DNA of 64,000 bases, from assembly GCF_026898115.1 (NCBI RefSeq), contig NZ_CP114036.1:186001-250000 (forward strand), written 5' to 3'. The translations under genes were made by a program, and so were the position numbers. This stretch comes from Streptomyces sp. S465. GTDB lineage: Bacteria > Actinomycetota > Actinomycetes > Streptomycetales > Streptomycetaceae. Positions within the stretch are counted from its first letter, which is position 1, and each line of letters starts with the position of its first letter. The notes under the pieces were generated by a model. The model had not been told where the DNA came from and ran no database searches. It was given only the letters and a program-made list of their open reading frames with translations. Positions 34,411 to 43,009 of this stretch are shown in pieces.

Positions 34411-35625
34411 ATGGTGCTCGCGCCCGCCGGCTCCTCGGCGGCCTCACCCTGGCCGACCGTCGCACGCGCCGCGGCGGCCCTGGCCGCCGCGATGGGAGTG
34501 GGCCGGTTCGCGTACACGCCGATCATGCCGCTCATGCACACGCAGGCCGGACTGTCGGACGGCTCGGGGGCATCCCTGGCCACGGCCAACTACATCGGCT
34601 ATCTGATCGGCGCACTGCTCGGCATCGCCCTGCCCGCCCTCGTCCGGTCGGCGACCGCGCTGCGCTACGGGCTGCTCCTCCTGGCGGCCACCATGGCCGC
34701 GATGCCCCTCACCCATGACCCCGGCGCCTGGTGGGCGCTGCGGCTGGTGGCGGGCGCCGCCAGCGCCCTGGTGTTCATGATCGCCGTGAGCGCCCTGCTG
34801 ACGGGGCTCGCCGCGCACGCGCAGCACATGGCCGGCTGGGCGTTCGGCGGGGTCGGCGCGGGCATCGCCCTGTCCGGTCTGCTGGTGGCCGTACTCCAGC
34901 AGATCGGCTCCTGGCAGGCCGCCTGGCTGGCATGCGCGGCACTGACGGCAGTCCTGGCCGCCGGCACCTGGCGTCTCGCGACGCCACCGACTCCGGCCCC
35001 GGCTCCTCCCCCGGCTCCGGCCACGCCCGCCGCGGATGGGGTACCGGCCCGACCGCGCACCCGCCGCTGGTTCTTCGCCCTGATGGCCAGCTACACCCTG
35101 GAGGGCATCGGTTACATCATCGCCGGAACCTTCCTGGTCGCCGCCATCCAGCAGGGCGCGCCCGGCTGGATCGGCAACAGCGCCTGGATCGTGGTGGGCC
35201 TGGCCGCGCTGCCCTCCTGCGCCCTGTGGATGCGCCTGGCCCGCCGCTTCTCCCGCCCTGCCCTGCTGATGGTGTCGCTGTCGCTCCAGGCCGCCGGCAT
35301 CGCCCTGCCCGCCCTCTTCGCCGGCAGCACCCCCGCCCTCGGCGCGGCCGTGCTGTTCGGCGCCACCTTCATGGGCGTGAGCACCATGGCCCTGGCCATC
35401 GGCACCCACCTGCGCATACCGCGCGCCGTCGCCCTCCTCACCGCCGGCTACAGCATCGGACAGGTCCTCGGTCCGCCCCTGGCCGCACCGCTGCTGCGCC
35501 ACGGCTACCACCAGGCGCTCCTCCTCGCCGCCGCCCTGGTCCTGGCAGCTGCCTGCGGCGCCGCCGCCTGCTGCATCCGTTTCCCCCACCACCTCGCCCA
35601 CGCCACGTCACCATCCGCCGCCTGA
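34411..35625 (+). CDS. YbfB/YjiJ-type MFS transporter
   Basis: A 404-residue membrane protein of the YbfB/YjiJ group: AAMGVGRFAYTPIMPLM, ANYIGYLIGALLGIALPALV, and MASYTLEGIGYIIAGTFLVA after a Pro/Ala-rich central loop (about residues 190-210). Eleven to twelve helices are expected. AAGGTG precedes the ATG at 34411; a GTG at 34399 is an alternative. It is followed after 17 bases by a nitronate monooxygenase gene, so both are probably co-transcribed under the divergent LysR. Confidence 0.87.
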   Translation: MVLAPAGSSAASPWPTVARAAAALAAAMGVGRFAYTPIMPLMHTQAGLSDGSGASLATANYIGYLIGALLGIALPALVRSATALRYGLLLLAATMAAMPLTHDPGAWWALRLVAGAASALVFMIAVSALLTGLAAHAQHMAGWAFGGVGAGIALSGLLVAVLQQIGSWQAAWLACAALTAVLAAGTWRLATPPTPAPAPPPAPATPAADGVPARPRTRRWFFALMASYTLEGIGYIIAGTFLVAAIQQGAPGWIGNSAWIVVGLAALPSCALWMRLARRFSRPALLMVSLSLQAAGIALPALFAGSTPALGAAVLFGATFMGVSTMALAIGTHLRIPRAVALLTAGYSIGQVLGPPLAAPLLRHGYHQALLLAAALVLAAACGAAACCIRFPHHLAHATSPSAA

Positions 35626-35642
35626 CCCCCGGGAGCTTCCGC

Positions 35643-36674
35643 ATGCCCCGCGACCTGTCGTCGCTGAAGACGCCCCTGCCCGTCTGGGCCGCCCCGATGG
35701 CCGGCGGCCCCAGCACCCCCGCCCTCGTCAAGGCCGCCGCCCGCGCCGGAGGCATCGGCTTCCTCGCCGGGGGCTACAAAACCCCGCACGACCTCGCCGC
35801 CCAGATCGCCCAAGTCCGCGACGACGGCCTGCCCTTCGGCGTCAACCTCTTCGCCCCCAACCCCGTGCCCATCGCCGCGGACCACTACCGCGCCTACGCC
35901 CGCGCGCTACAGAAAGAAGCCGACCGTTACGGTCTCACCCTCCCCACGGAGCCGCCCGCGGAAGACGACGACGCCTGGACCGGGAAACTCGACCTGCTGC
36001 TCGCGAACCCCGTGCCCTTGGTCTCCTTCACCTTCGGGCTGCCCGCTCCCGACACCGTCCGTGCCCTCCAGGAGGCGGGCACCCTCGTCGCCCAGACCGT
36101 CACCTCCCCCGCCGAAGCCCTCGCCGCGGCGAACACCGGCGCCGATCTGCTGATCGTCCAAGCCCCCGCCGCCGGCGGCCACTCCGCGACCCTCACCCCC
36201 GACCGCCTCCCCCGTCCCATCCCCCTGCCCGACCTGGTCAGCGACGTACGCCACACCACCCACCTCCCGGTCATCGCCGCAGGAGGCATCGCCACCGCGG
36301 CCGACACCGCGGCCGCCCTGAAAGCCGGTGCCCACGCCGCCATGGCCGGCACCGCACTGCTGCGCACCCACGAAAGCGGCGCCTCGGCCGCCCACAAAGC
36401 CGCTCTCGGCGACCCCGCCTTCACCACCACCGTCACCACCCGCGCCTTCACCGGCCGCCCCGCCCGCGCCCTGCGCAACCGCTTCATCGACGACTACGAA
36501 TCCATCGCCCCACTGGGCTACCCCGCCCTCCACCACCTCACCAGCGCCCTGCGCAAGGCCGCCACCGCAGCCAATGACACCGGCCTCATCCACCTGTGGG
36601 CAGGCACCGGCTACCGCCACGCCCGAAGCGAACCTGCCGCCCAAACCCTCACCCGCCTCGCGGCCGGCCTGTGA
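35643..36674 (+). CDS. Nitronate monooxygenase/NAD(P)H-dependent flavin oxidoreductase
   Basis: A 343-residue FMN-dependent TIM-barrel enzyme of the nitronate monooxygenase family. LPVWAAPMAGGPSTPALVKAAARAGGIGFLAGGY covers the N-terminal signature (in two parts), VQAPAAGGHSA holds the conserved histidine loop, and VIAAGGIATAADTAAALKAGAHAAMAGTAL the FMN phosphate site. It oxidises alkyl nitronates or reduces quinones. GGGAG lies before the ATG. Confidence 0.9.
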   Translation: MPRDLSSLKTPLPVWAAPMAGGPSTPALVKAAARAGGIGFLAGGYKTPHDLAAQIAQVRDDGLPFGVNLFAPNPVPIAADHYRAYARALQKEADRYGLTLPTEPPAEDDDAWTGKLDLLLANPVPLVSFTFGLPAPDTVRALQEAGTLVAQTVTSPAEALAAANTGADLLIVQAPAAGGHSATLTPDRLPRPIPLPDLVSDVRHTTHLPVIAAGGIATAADTAAALKAGAHAAMAGTALLRTHESGASAAHKAALGDPAFTTTVTTRAFTGRPARALRNRFIDDYESIAPLGYPALHHLTSALRKAATAANDTGLIHLWAGTGYRHARSEPAAQTLTRLAAGL

Positions 36675-36706
36675 TCGGTCCTCAGGATCGTGCCCGCCAA
36701 CGCCGG

Positions 36707-36732
36707 GCGGCGGCACCAGCCGGTGCCGCCGC
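36707..36732. terminator. Hairpin terminator after the nitronate monooxygenase gene
   Basis: GCGGCGGCACC at 36707-36717 pairs with 36722-36732 around AGCC, 33 bases after the stop. Confidence 0.7.
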
Positions 36733-36957
36733 TCCTCGTACGTATGGCCCTGACCCGCCGTCGGCCGTGGCGGTACGGTCGTGAACAGACCCCCCGGAAG
36801 CGAGCGGTGACTCCCACCTGCGCGCGCATCACCACGGCCTGCGTGTGCGGCATCGACCCGCACCCCTACCACTCGAGGCCTGCATCCGACGGTCCAGTAC
36901 GCATGGGCTGTCGCCGAGACGGGCCGGCGTTGCACTCGGACACCCTTCGCCCGCCGT

Positions 36958-36987
36958 CCGTACGGCAAAAGTACGCTGTCCGTACGG
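36958..36987. promoter_or_regulatory. Paired CCGTACGG palindromes upstream of tap
   Basis: CCGTACGG occurs at 36958-36965 and 36980-36987, centres 22 bases apart (two helical turns), within longer matches GTCCGTACGG. They lie 35-64 bases before the tap start, where an autoregulatory protein could bind; Tap itself has an Xre-type DNA-binding domain. Confidence 0.55.
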
Positions 36988-37021
36988 TTGTTGCGATAGG
37001 GTGCCGACCCGGAGGTGTCCC

Positions 37022-39265
37022 ATGTCCGAGTTGTTCGACGCGGTCGACGCACTGGTCGCGTCCCGCTCGCCGCTGCCGCCGGCAGAGGAGCGCAAGCGGC
37101 TGCGCCAGGCGCACGGCCTGACGCTGGACGAAGTGGCCGCCGCCCTGAAGGTGCGCCGGGCGACGGTGTCCGGCTGGGAGTCCAGCAAGAAACCCACCGA
37201 GCCGCGCGGGCCGGAGCGTGAGGCGTACGCACGGCTGCTGAACAAGCTCGCGGAACTCTACCCCGCGCCGGCGACGCCGCGGGAGCCGACGGCCGCGCCG
37301 GCGCCGGCCGCGTCCCCCCACACGCCTGCCCCGGCGGAGCGGGCCGTGTCCACCGGCCCGGCCCCGGAGGCCGCGGCCATGACGGCAGCCCCTGGAAACG
37401 CCCGGCCCGCCCCCGCTCCGCCCGCCCCCGCTGCTGCCGCTGCGCCGCGTCCGGCGCGCACCGCAAGGACGTCGTCGACGTCGCGCCACCCGGACGTGAA
37501 GAAGGCGGCCCCGGCCGGCACCCCGGCGCCGGTCGCCGCGCGGTTCGAGAACGGACCGCTCGCGGTCGTCGACGTCGAGGACGGCCAGGTGCTGGCGTAC
37601 TGCCCCGGCGGCCTGGTTCTGGACGTACCCGCCAAGTCCCTCCCGGCCCTGGTGGACTGGACGCTGCGCGAGGCGAGGCTCGGGCAGCCGAAGCTGTCCG
37701 GGCCGGGCAAGGACGCCGACCCGCTGCTCGTGCTCACCGAGGCCGCGCTGGAGCGCTACGGGCTGCCGGTCACCCTCACGGAGGAGGAGCGGCTCGCCGG
37801 GCGGATCCCGGAGGGGCACAAGGTCATCAAGCAGCTGAGCCGCGCCGACTGGAAGCTCACCCAACGCGGGTTCGGGCCGTGGGCGCGGGTCTACCGCCCC
37901 GCGCAGCGCTCGGAACGGACCTGCGTGCAGCTGTGCATCCCGTCCTGGCACGCGCTCGACTCCCGGCACTGGGGCCAGGCCGGCCAGCTTCCGCCGCCGG
38001 AACTCGCCCGGCTCCTGGGGGTGTACGCGTCCCGGGTGATGACGCCGCGCGGCTCCACCGCCGTCACCGGCCTGGAACTGATGACCGCGCTCCACCCGGC
38101 GACCCGCGCCTCCGAACCGGACGCCGACGGCAAGCGGCACTCCGAGCACAACCCCGGCTCGCTGGGCAAGGACCCGGTGGACTGCGCTCCGTGCGAGGCA
38201 CCCGACGGGCATCCCCTGCTGGCGGACCTGCCGCGCTTCCACGTGCGCGGCCCGGCGGAGAAGCTGTTCGAGGAGGCGTACGACTGGGCACGGCCCATGA
38301 CCGACGCCGAATGCACCCTGCGGCACCTGGTGGGCATCGACGTGAACATGGCCTTCGCCGCCGGAGCGAACGGCCTGGTCGTGGGCCTTGGCGCGCCGAC
38401 GCACGTCAAGGCGCCGGTGTTCGACGCGAAACTGCCCGGATCGTGGCTGGTCGACCTGTCCCATGTCGACCTGTCCCGGGTGAAGATCGCCAAGGACACG
38501 TGGGCGGACCTGGACAGCAGTCTGCTGCCGAGCCCGTTCACGCCGAAGGGCGAGCGCCCCGACGGCCCTGCCTGGTACGCGACACCCACCGTCGCCTACG
38601 CCCAGGAGCTGGGGTACCAGGTGCGCCCGATCGAGGCGTGGGTGCGCCACGACAACGGCCGCTATCTGGACGCCTGGTACAACCGGTTGCGCGATGCCTA
38701 CCTCGCCACGATGGCCGACCTCGGCGTCGACGCGAACCTGGCACCGGCGGACTTCCTGACGGCCATGGACGGCTACCAGCAGCGCGACCCGGAACTGGCG
38801 ATCGTGGTTTCCGCGATCAAGGCGACGGTCAAGGGCGGCCTGGGCAAGCTGCGCGAGCGGCCCCGCGGCGAAGGCTGGCGGCCGGGCCGGCCGTGGCGGG
38901 CCCTCGCCCGTCCCACGTGGCGGCCGGACATCCGCGCAGCGGTCATCTCCCGCACCCGGATCAACCTGCACCGCAAGATCCTCAAGCATGCGGCGTTCAC
39001 CGGTCAGTACCCGGTCGCGATCCTCTCCGACTGCGTGGTGTACGCGACCGACGGCACCACACCGCTGGACTTCCTGCCCTACCGGGACGGCAAGCCACTG
39101 CCGGGCGGCTTCAAGCTCGGGGTCAACCCGGGCCTGGTGAAGTGGGAGGGCACCCAGACCGTCCTGTGGGGCGAAGAAGTCCGCGACCGGTTCGACGCCC
39201 CAGCGCTCAACCTGGCCCGGTACATCAAGGACGGCACCGTCACCGACGCCGACAACGGGGAGTAG
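37022..39265 (+). CDS. tap: Telomere-associated protein Tap
   Basis: A 747-residue Streptomyces Tap, which binds telomeric 3' overhangs and recruits the terminal protein for end patching. Residues 25-60 form an Xre-type helix-turn-helix (LRQAHGLTLDEVAAALKVRRATVSGWE); 82-170 is an Ala/Pro-rich linker. The rest contains, in order, VEDGQVLAYC (186), GIDVNMAF (Asp440), a helix-rich AWYNRLRDAY block (551), IKATVKGGLGK (Lys600) and VAILSDCVVY (Asp670). I read these as counterparts of exonuclease I, motif A, TPR-like, motif B and motif C of protein-primed family B polymerases. GGAGG precedes the ATG. tpg follows after 7 bases. The identity as Tap is firm; the polymerase reading is inference. Confidence 0.92.
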   Translation: MSELFDAVDALVASRSPLPPAEERKRLRQAHGLTLDEVAAALKVRRATVSGWESSKKPTEPRGPEREAYARLLNKLAELYPAPATPREPTAAPAPAASPHTPAPAERAVSTGPAPEAAAMTAAPGNARPAPAPPAPAAAAAPRPARTARTSSTSRHPDVKKAAPAGTPAPVAARFENGPLAVVDVEDGQVLAYCPGGLVLDVPAKSLPALVDWTLREARLGQPKLSGPGKDADPLLVLTEAALERYGLPVTLTEEERLAGRIPEGHKVIKQLSRADWKLTQRGFGPWARVYRPAQRSERTCVQLCIPSWHALDSRHWGQAGQLPPPELARLLGVYASRVMTPRGSTAVTGLELMTALHPATRASEPDADGKRHSEHNPGSLGKDPVDCAPCEAPDGHPLLADLPRFHVRGPAEKLFEEAYDWARPMTDAECTLRHLVGIDVNMAFAAGANGLVVGLGAPTHVKAPVFDAKLPGSWLVDLSHVDLSRVKIAKDTWADLDSSLLPSPFTPKGERPDGPAWYATPTVAYAQELGYQVRPIEAWVRHDNGRYLDAWYNRLRDAYLATMADLGVDANLAPADFLTAMDGYQQRDPELAIVVSAIKATVKGGLGKLRERPRGEGWRPGRPWRALARPTWRPDIRAAVISRTRINLHRKILKHAAFTGQYPVAILSDCVVYATDGTTPLDFLPYRDGKPLPGGFKLGVNPGLVKWEGTQTVLWGEEVRDRFDAPALNLARYIKDGTVTDADNGE

Positions 39266-39272
39266 GTAGCCG

Positions 39273-39830
39273 ATGACCATGTTCGGGGACGGCCTCGACG
39301 CCGCGGTGCACAAGGCGTTCACCCGCCCGGCGCCCAAGAGCGCGGGCGCGCGGATGCGGTACCTCGTCAGGCAGCTCAAGGGCACCATGCCGGTTGCCGA
39401 GCTGCTGGGGGTCTCCCAGCGCACCGTCGAGCGGTACGTGAAGGACCAGATCAAAAAGCCCCGCCCGCGGCTCGCCGCGCGCCTGGAGCGCGAGGTGAAG
39501 AACAGGTGGCAGCCGCAGATCCGGGCCAAGGCCCGGCAGAAGGCAGCCACGACCGGTGGCATCGTCATCGACACCCGCGCCCGCCTCGGCTACACCGCAC
39601 CGATCGGCTCCACGGACCAGGACCGCATCCGGCACCTGACCCTCGCCCTGCCACCCCGGTACGCCGCCCGCCTCTTCGAGGCCCAGGAGGCCGGCGCCGG
39701 CGACCAGCAGCTGCGGGAGATCGCCGCCGAAGCGCTCAAGGAGGTGTACTTCCAGGACAACGGCCGCCGCGCCGGCCAGCTGGAAGAGGTGCGCTTCACC
39801 GATATCGAGCACCTGGAATTCGAGCTGTAG
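39273..39830 (+). CDS. tpg: Telomere-capping terminal protein Tpg
   Basis: A 185-residue terminal protein, the size of Streptomyces Tpg (184-185). It is covalently attached to 5' DNA ends and primes end patching. The N-terminus FGDGLDAAVHKAFTRPAPKS is typical; LLGVSQRTVERYV at 44-56 is a helix-turn-helix. Thr114 (IGSTDQD) coincides with the threonine I recall as the nucleotide-linked residue in characterised Tpg proteins. It lies 7 bases after tap, and the pair is an operon. It is strong evidence for a linear replicon. Confidence 0.95.
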   Translation: MTMFGDGLDAAVHKAFTRPAPKSAGARMRYLVRQLKGTMPVAELLGVSQRTVERYVKDQIKKPRPRLAARLEREVKNRWQPQIRAKARQKAATTGGIVIDTRARLGYTAPIGSTDQDRIRHLTLALPPRYAARLFEAQEAGAGDQQLREIAAEALKEVYFQDNGRRAGQLEEVRFTDIEHLEFEL

Positions 39831-39978
39831 CAGCCACGCCCTGATCAGTCCGCGAGCCCGGATGTGCCTGAGCGCTTCAGTCGGCCGGTGAGCGTGTGCG
39901 CCGGCCGGCGCCGCAGGACCGGCAGGCTGAAGGCGCCGAGGCGGCTTTCGGCCCACTGCGAGATCGGCGATCATCGGG

Positions 39979-40926
39979 TCAGATCCGGGCCTGGGGCGTG
40001 GCCGCGGCGGCCCGCGCGGCCAGGACCCGGGTGGCGCGCGCCAGTTCCGGAGGGCCTTCGACGCGGTAGGGCAGGCCCACCGAGGCGAGGGCGCCCGCCA
40101 GCCAGTCCCAGTCGTCCGCGCCGGTGAGATACCGGCAGCGGTCCGGGCCGGTCGGCTCCAGTGTGCCCGCCCGAGCGGTCAGCCGCCGCGCGACCGCGCC
40201 GGCCGGCGCCAGGAACAGCACCGCGCCCTTCGGCTCCCCCGGGCGGGGGAAGAGCCCGGCGGACTCCTCGGGGACCGGGCGCGGCGAGAACGTCGTACCC
40301 GGCACCCGCAGACCGGCGATCCGGTCCGCCCGGAAGGTGCGCCAGTCCGCGCGGTCCTCGTCCCACGCCAGCAGGTACCAGCGGTGCGCCCAGAGCACCA
40401 AGCGGTGCGGCTCCGCGCGGCGCTCGCCGGCGCCGCCGTCACGGGCGGCGTAACGGAAACGCACGTGGAAGCGCAGGTGTGTGGCGGTGGCCAGTCGTTC
40501 CACGGTGCCGAGATCGTCTGCCCGGCCCGGTCCGGGCGGCACCTCCGTGGCCGCCAGTAGCCCTTCGATCCGGCCGCGCAGCCGGACGGGCAGCGCCTCC
40601 TCGAGCTTGTGCAGGGCGGTGTCGACCGGACCGGGCCCGTCGCCTCCGTACGCCGCGGCGGCGTGCCGCAGTCCCACCGCCGTGGCCACCGCCTCCTCCT
40701 CGGACAACAGCAGTGGCGGCACTTCCTGCCCGGCGGGCAGCCGGTAGCTGCCTCCGGTGCCGCGCGCCGACTCCACCCGGTAGCCCAGGCGCCGAAGCCG
40801 CTCCACGTCCCTGCGCAGCGTGCGCGGTGAGACGCCGAGCCGGGCCGCGAGGTCCGCCCCCGGGCGCGGTACCCCGGCAGCCAGCAACGACAGCAACTCC
40901 AGCATCCGGGCGCTCGGGTGATTCAT
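39979..40926 (-). CDS. WYL-domain transcriptional regulator
   Basis: A 315-residue DeoR-like helix-turn-helix protein with WYL domain. The N-terminus LELLSLLAAGVPRPGADLAARLGVSPRTLRRDVERLRRLGY binds DNA (in two parts); residues about 145-230 are the WYL domain (RRAEPHRLVLWAHRWYLLAWDEDRADW). The likely ligand is a nucleotide or nucleic acid. It is divergent from the NmrA-like gene, its probable target, 90 bases away. Confidence 0.88.
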   Translation of the reverse strand: MNHPSARMLELLSLLAAGVPRPGADLAARLGVSPRTLRRDVERLRRLGYRVESARGTGGSYRLPAGQEVPPLLLSEEEAVATAVGLRHAAAAYGGDGPGPVDTALHKLEEALPVRLRGRIEGLLAATEVPPGPGRADDLGTVERLATATHLRFHVRFRYAARDGGAGERRAEPHRLVLWAHRWYLLAWDEDRADWRTFRADRIAGLRVPGTTFSPRPVPEESAGLFPRPGEPKGAVLFLAPAGAVARRLTARAGTLEPTGPDRCRYLTGADDWDWLAGALASVGLPYRVEGPPELARATRVLAARAAAATPQARI

Positions 40927-41016
40927 GCGCCCAGCCTCGCACCCTTGCGGTCAGGTTCCGGCCGCAAGGGCGGTTACGGTGCCGCGCACACAGCTCCACG
41001 ACACCGAGGAGACCCG

Positions 41017-41928
41017 ATGACCATCGTCGTCACCACACCTACCGGCCAGGTCGGCTCGCGGGTGGTCCGGCTGCTGCTCCAGGCCGGCGCGCGGCCCCGC
41101 GTCCTGCTGCGCGACCCGGCGCGGCTGAAGCCGGACGTCCGGGCGCGGGTGGACGCCCGCCGTGGCGACCTCACCGATGCCGGCTTCGTCCGCGCAGCGA
41201 TGGCGGGTGCCACTGCCGCCTTCCTGGTGGACCCGACACCGCACACCGTCCAGGACCCGGTGGACACATCGCGCCGCACCGGAGCCGTGATGGCCGCGGC
41301 CGTGCGGGAAGGCGGTGTGCGACGCGTGGTGTTCCTCAGCAGTGTCGGCGCGGAAATGCGGCACGGCGCCGGCCACATCGACGGGCTGGCCGCCATCGAG
41401 GAACAACTCGACGCCACCGGCGCCGACGTACTGCATCTGCGCTGCGGCTACTTCTTCACCAACCTGCTCGCCGCTCTCGACGACCTCGCCGCCGGCCGGC
41501 TGACCACCGCCGACGGCCCCGACCGGACCCTGCCATGGGTCGACCCCCGCGACATCGGCGACATCGCCGCCGCCCGGCTGCTGAACGACACCTGGCACGG
41601 CCGCACCGCTCAGGGCGTCCACGGCCCCGAGCACCTGTCGTGGCGGCGGGTCGCGGAGATCCTCACGGTGGCGCTCGACCGCGACATCCGGCTGCGGGTG
41701 GTGTCGGACGACGACATCCGTCATACGCTCACCGCGGCCGGCCTGCCGCCGCGTGCGGTCGCCGGCATCATCGGCATGACCGCGGGCACCCGCAACCTGA
41801 CCCCCGAGCAGCCACGGGACGAGGACACCACCACGCCTACCACCTTGGCCAGTTGGGCCCACGCGCACCTGCGCCCCCTGCTCGCCGCGCACCGGACCGA
41901 ACCCGCGCCGAGGCGCAGCACGCGCTGA
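41017..41928 (+). CDS. NmrA-like NAD(P)-binding protein
   Basis: A 303-residue atypical SDR of the NmrA/HSCARG type. The N-terminal TPTGQVGSRVVRLLLQAG is the nucleotide-binding motif, GVRRVVFLSSVGAE lies near residue 104, and the C-terminal half has WVDPRDIGDIAAARLL. Such proteins sense or use NADPH, or reduce quinones. GAGGAG precedes the ATG. Divergent from the WYL regulator. Confidence 0.87.
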   Translation: MTIVVTTPTGQVGSRVVRLLLQAGARPRVLLRDPARLKPDVRARVDARRGDLTDAGFVRAAMAGATAAFLVDPTPHTVQDPVDTSRRTGAVMAAAVREGGVRRVVFLSSVGAEMRHGAGHIDGLAAIEEQLDATGADVLHLRCGYFFTNLLAALDDLAAGRLTTADGPDRTLPWVDPRDIGDIAAARLLNDTWHGRTAQGVHGPEHLSWRRVAEILTVALDRDIRLRVVSDDDIRHTLTAAGLPPRAVAGIIGMTAGTRNLTPEQPRDEDTTTPTTLASWAHAHLRPLLAAHRTEPAPRRSTR

Positions 41929-42120
41929 CGGCCGCCGACCAAGGCTCGACCGGCCAACCGAAGCACCCGGGCACAGCCGGCCGGTCCGGGCTCGGCGGTG
42001 TGCCGATCACCGTGTCGGTGGAGGTGCTGGTCATCGACACGGTGTCGCTGCGGCACGCCCCGCTCGGGACGCGCTCGGCAAGCGGCCGGTTCGCCGCGCT
42101 CCGGGCATGCGCTCCACGCG

Positions 42121-42858
42121 CTACGCAGCGGCCCGTGGAGTCAGTGACGCGGGGTGGAACTGCTCGACGCGGTCGCGCTCGGTGTACATGTTCCAGTAGT
42201 GCTCGGCAAGGTCGTCCGGGTCGACGACCGGGAAGTGCGGGCCGTCGGCCGCCGATGCGAAGGCGGCCTGGGCCGCGGCGGTCACCTCACTGCGGGCGAT
42301 CAGGGACGCGATGGTCAGCACGCCGACGTAGACACCCGCGCCGGCCAGCTCGGCGTGGAGGGAGTGCAGGTAGTTACGGGTGGCGGCCATCACCGGTCCC
42401 AGGCCGCTGAGGTGGGGCATCGGCTGCGCCGCCGAGTAACCCTCGGCCAGCAGGAAGGCGCCGTCGCCCCGCTCGGTCCACTCCGGCAGCACGGCCCGGA
42501 CCACCTCGACCGGGGTGAGCAGCAGCAGCGGTAGCAGGCCCTCCAGGGTGACCGCGTCCAGCGCGGCGGCCGGGGTGAAGCTCTGGCTGGTGCTGATCGG
42601 CCCGTACTCGATCACGTCGATCCGGTCGAAGCGGTCACGGATCGCCTCGACGAGGGCGGGCACCCCGGCGGGTTGGGACAAGTCGGCGGGGAAGGCGGTC
42701 GCCTCGATGCCTTCGTCGGCGAGCTCCTCGGCGAGGGCGTCCAGCCGGTCCTTGCGACGGGCCACCAGGGCGACCCGGAAACCCTCACGCCCGAAGCGGC
42801 GGGCCACCGACACGCCCAGACCGGTACCGGCACCGAAGACGGCGATCACTTTGGACAT
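42121..42858 (-). CDS. SDR-fold protein lacking the YxxxK catalytic pair
   Basis: A 245-residue short-chain dehydrogenase-like protein. The cofactor motif GAGTGLGVSVARRF is at residues 9-22. At the place of the catalytic Tyr-x-x-x-Lys, after AEGYSAAQPMPHLSG, the sequence reads LGPVMAATRNYLHSL, with no such pair, so a standard reductase is doubtful. AAGGAG precedes the ATG. It is divergent from a TetR gene and the promoters share two TTGACC-type palindromes. Confidence 0.8.
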   Translation of the reverse strand: MSKVIAVFGAGTGLGVSVARRFGREGFRVALVARRKDRLDALAEELADEGIEATAFPADLSQPAGVPALVEAIRDRFDRIDVIEYGPISTSQSFTPAAALDAVTLEGLLPLLLLTPVEVVRAVLPEWTERGDGAFLLAEGYSAAQPMPHLSGLGPVMAATRNYLHSLHAELAGAGVYVGVLTIASLIARSEVTAAAQAAFASAADGPHFPVVDPDDLAEHYWNMYTERDRVEQFHPASLTPRAAA

Positions 42859-42886
42859 CGGACTGCTCCTTACCGCAACAGCATAC

Positions 42887-42902
42887 TTGACCCGTGGGTC
42901 AA
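42887..42902. promoter_or_regulatory. TetR operator 1 in the SDR/TetR intergenic region
   Basis: TTGACCCGTGGGTCAA, perfect seven-base arms around GT, 28 bases before the SDR start. Confidence 0.75.
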
Positions 42903-42930
42903 CTTATGTCCCGAAACCATAGCAGCTAAC

Positions 42931-42946
42931 TTGACCACGGGGTCAG
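42931..42946. promoter_or_regulatory. TetR operator 2 in the SDR/TetR intergenic region
   Basis: TTGACCACGGGGTCAG, an imperfect repeat of operator 1 (TTGACC...GGTCA), 44 bases further on, near the tetR promoter. Confidence 0.65.
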
Positions 42947-43009
42947 GTTTTCTCGGTCCGGAGATGCGACCATGGAGACCTCAACGCCAGGACCAGGAGG
43001 CACGACCCG

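Larger units (their letters stand above)
36675..37021. other. Non-coding stretch before tap
   Basis: No gene is supported here. It holds a terminator (36707-36732) and the probable tap promoter region with two CCGTACGG palindromes and a GATAGG-like -10 near 36995. Confidence 0.6.

Noticed and set aside
36866..39574. A 902-codon minus-strand open frame opposite tap-tpg.
   Set aside because: Same reason: tap and tpg on the plus strand are certain, and the antisense frame has low-complexity Arg/Gly/Ala content.
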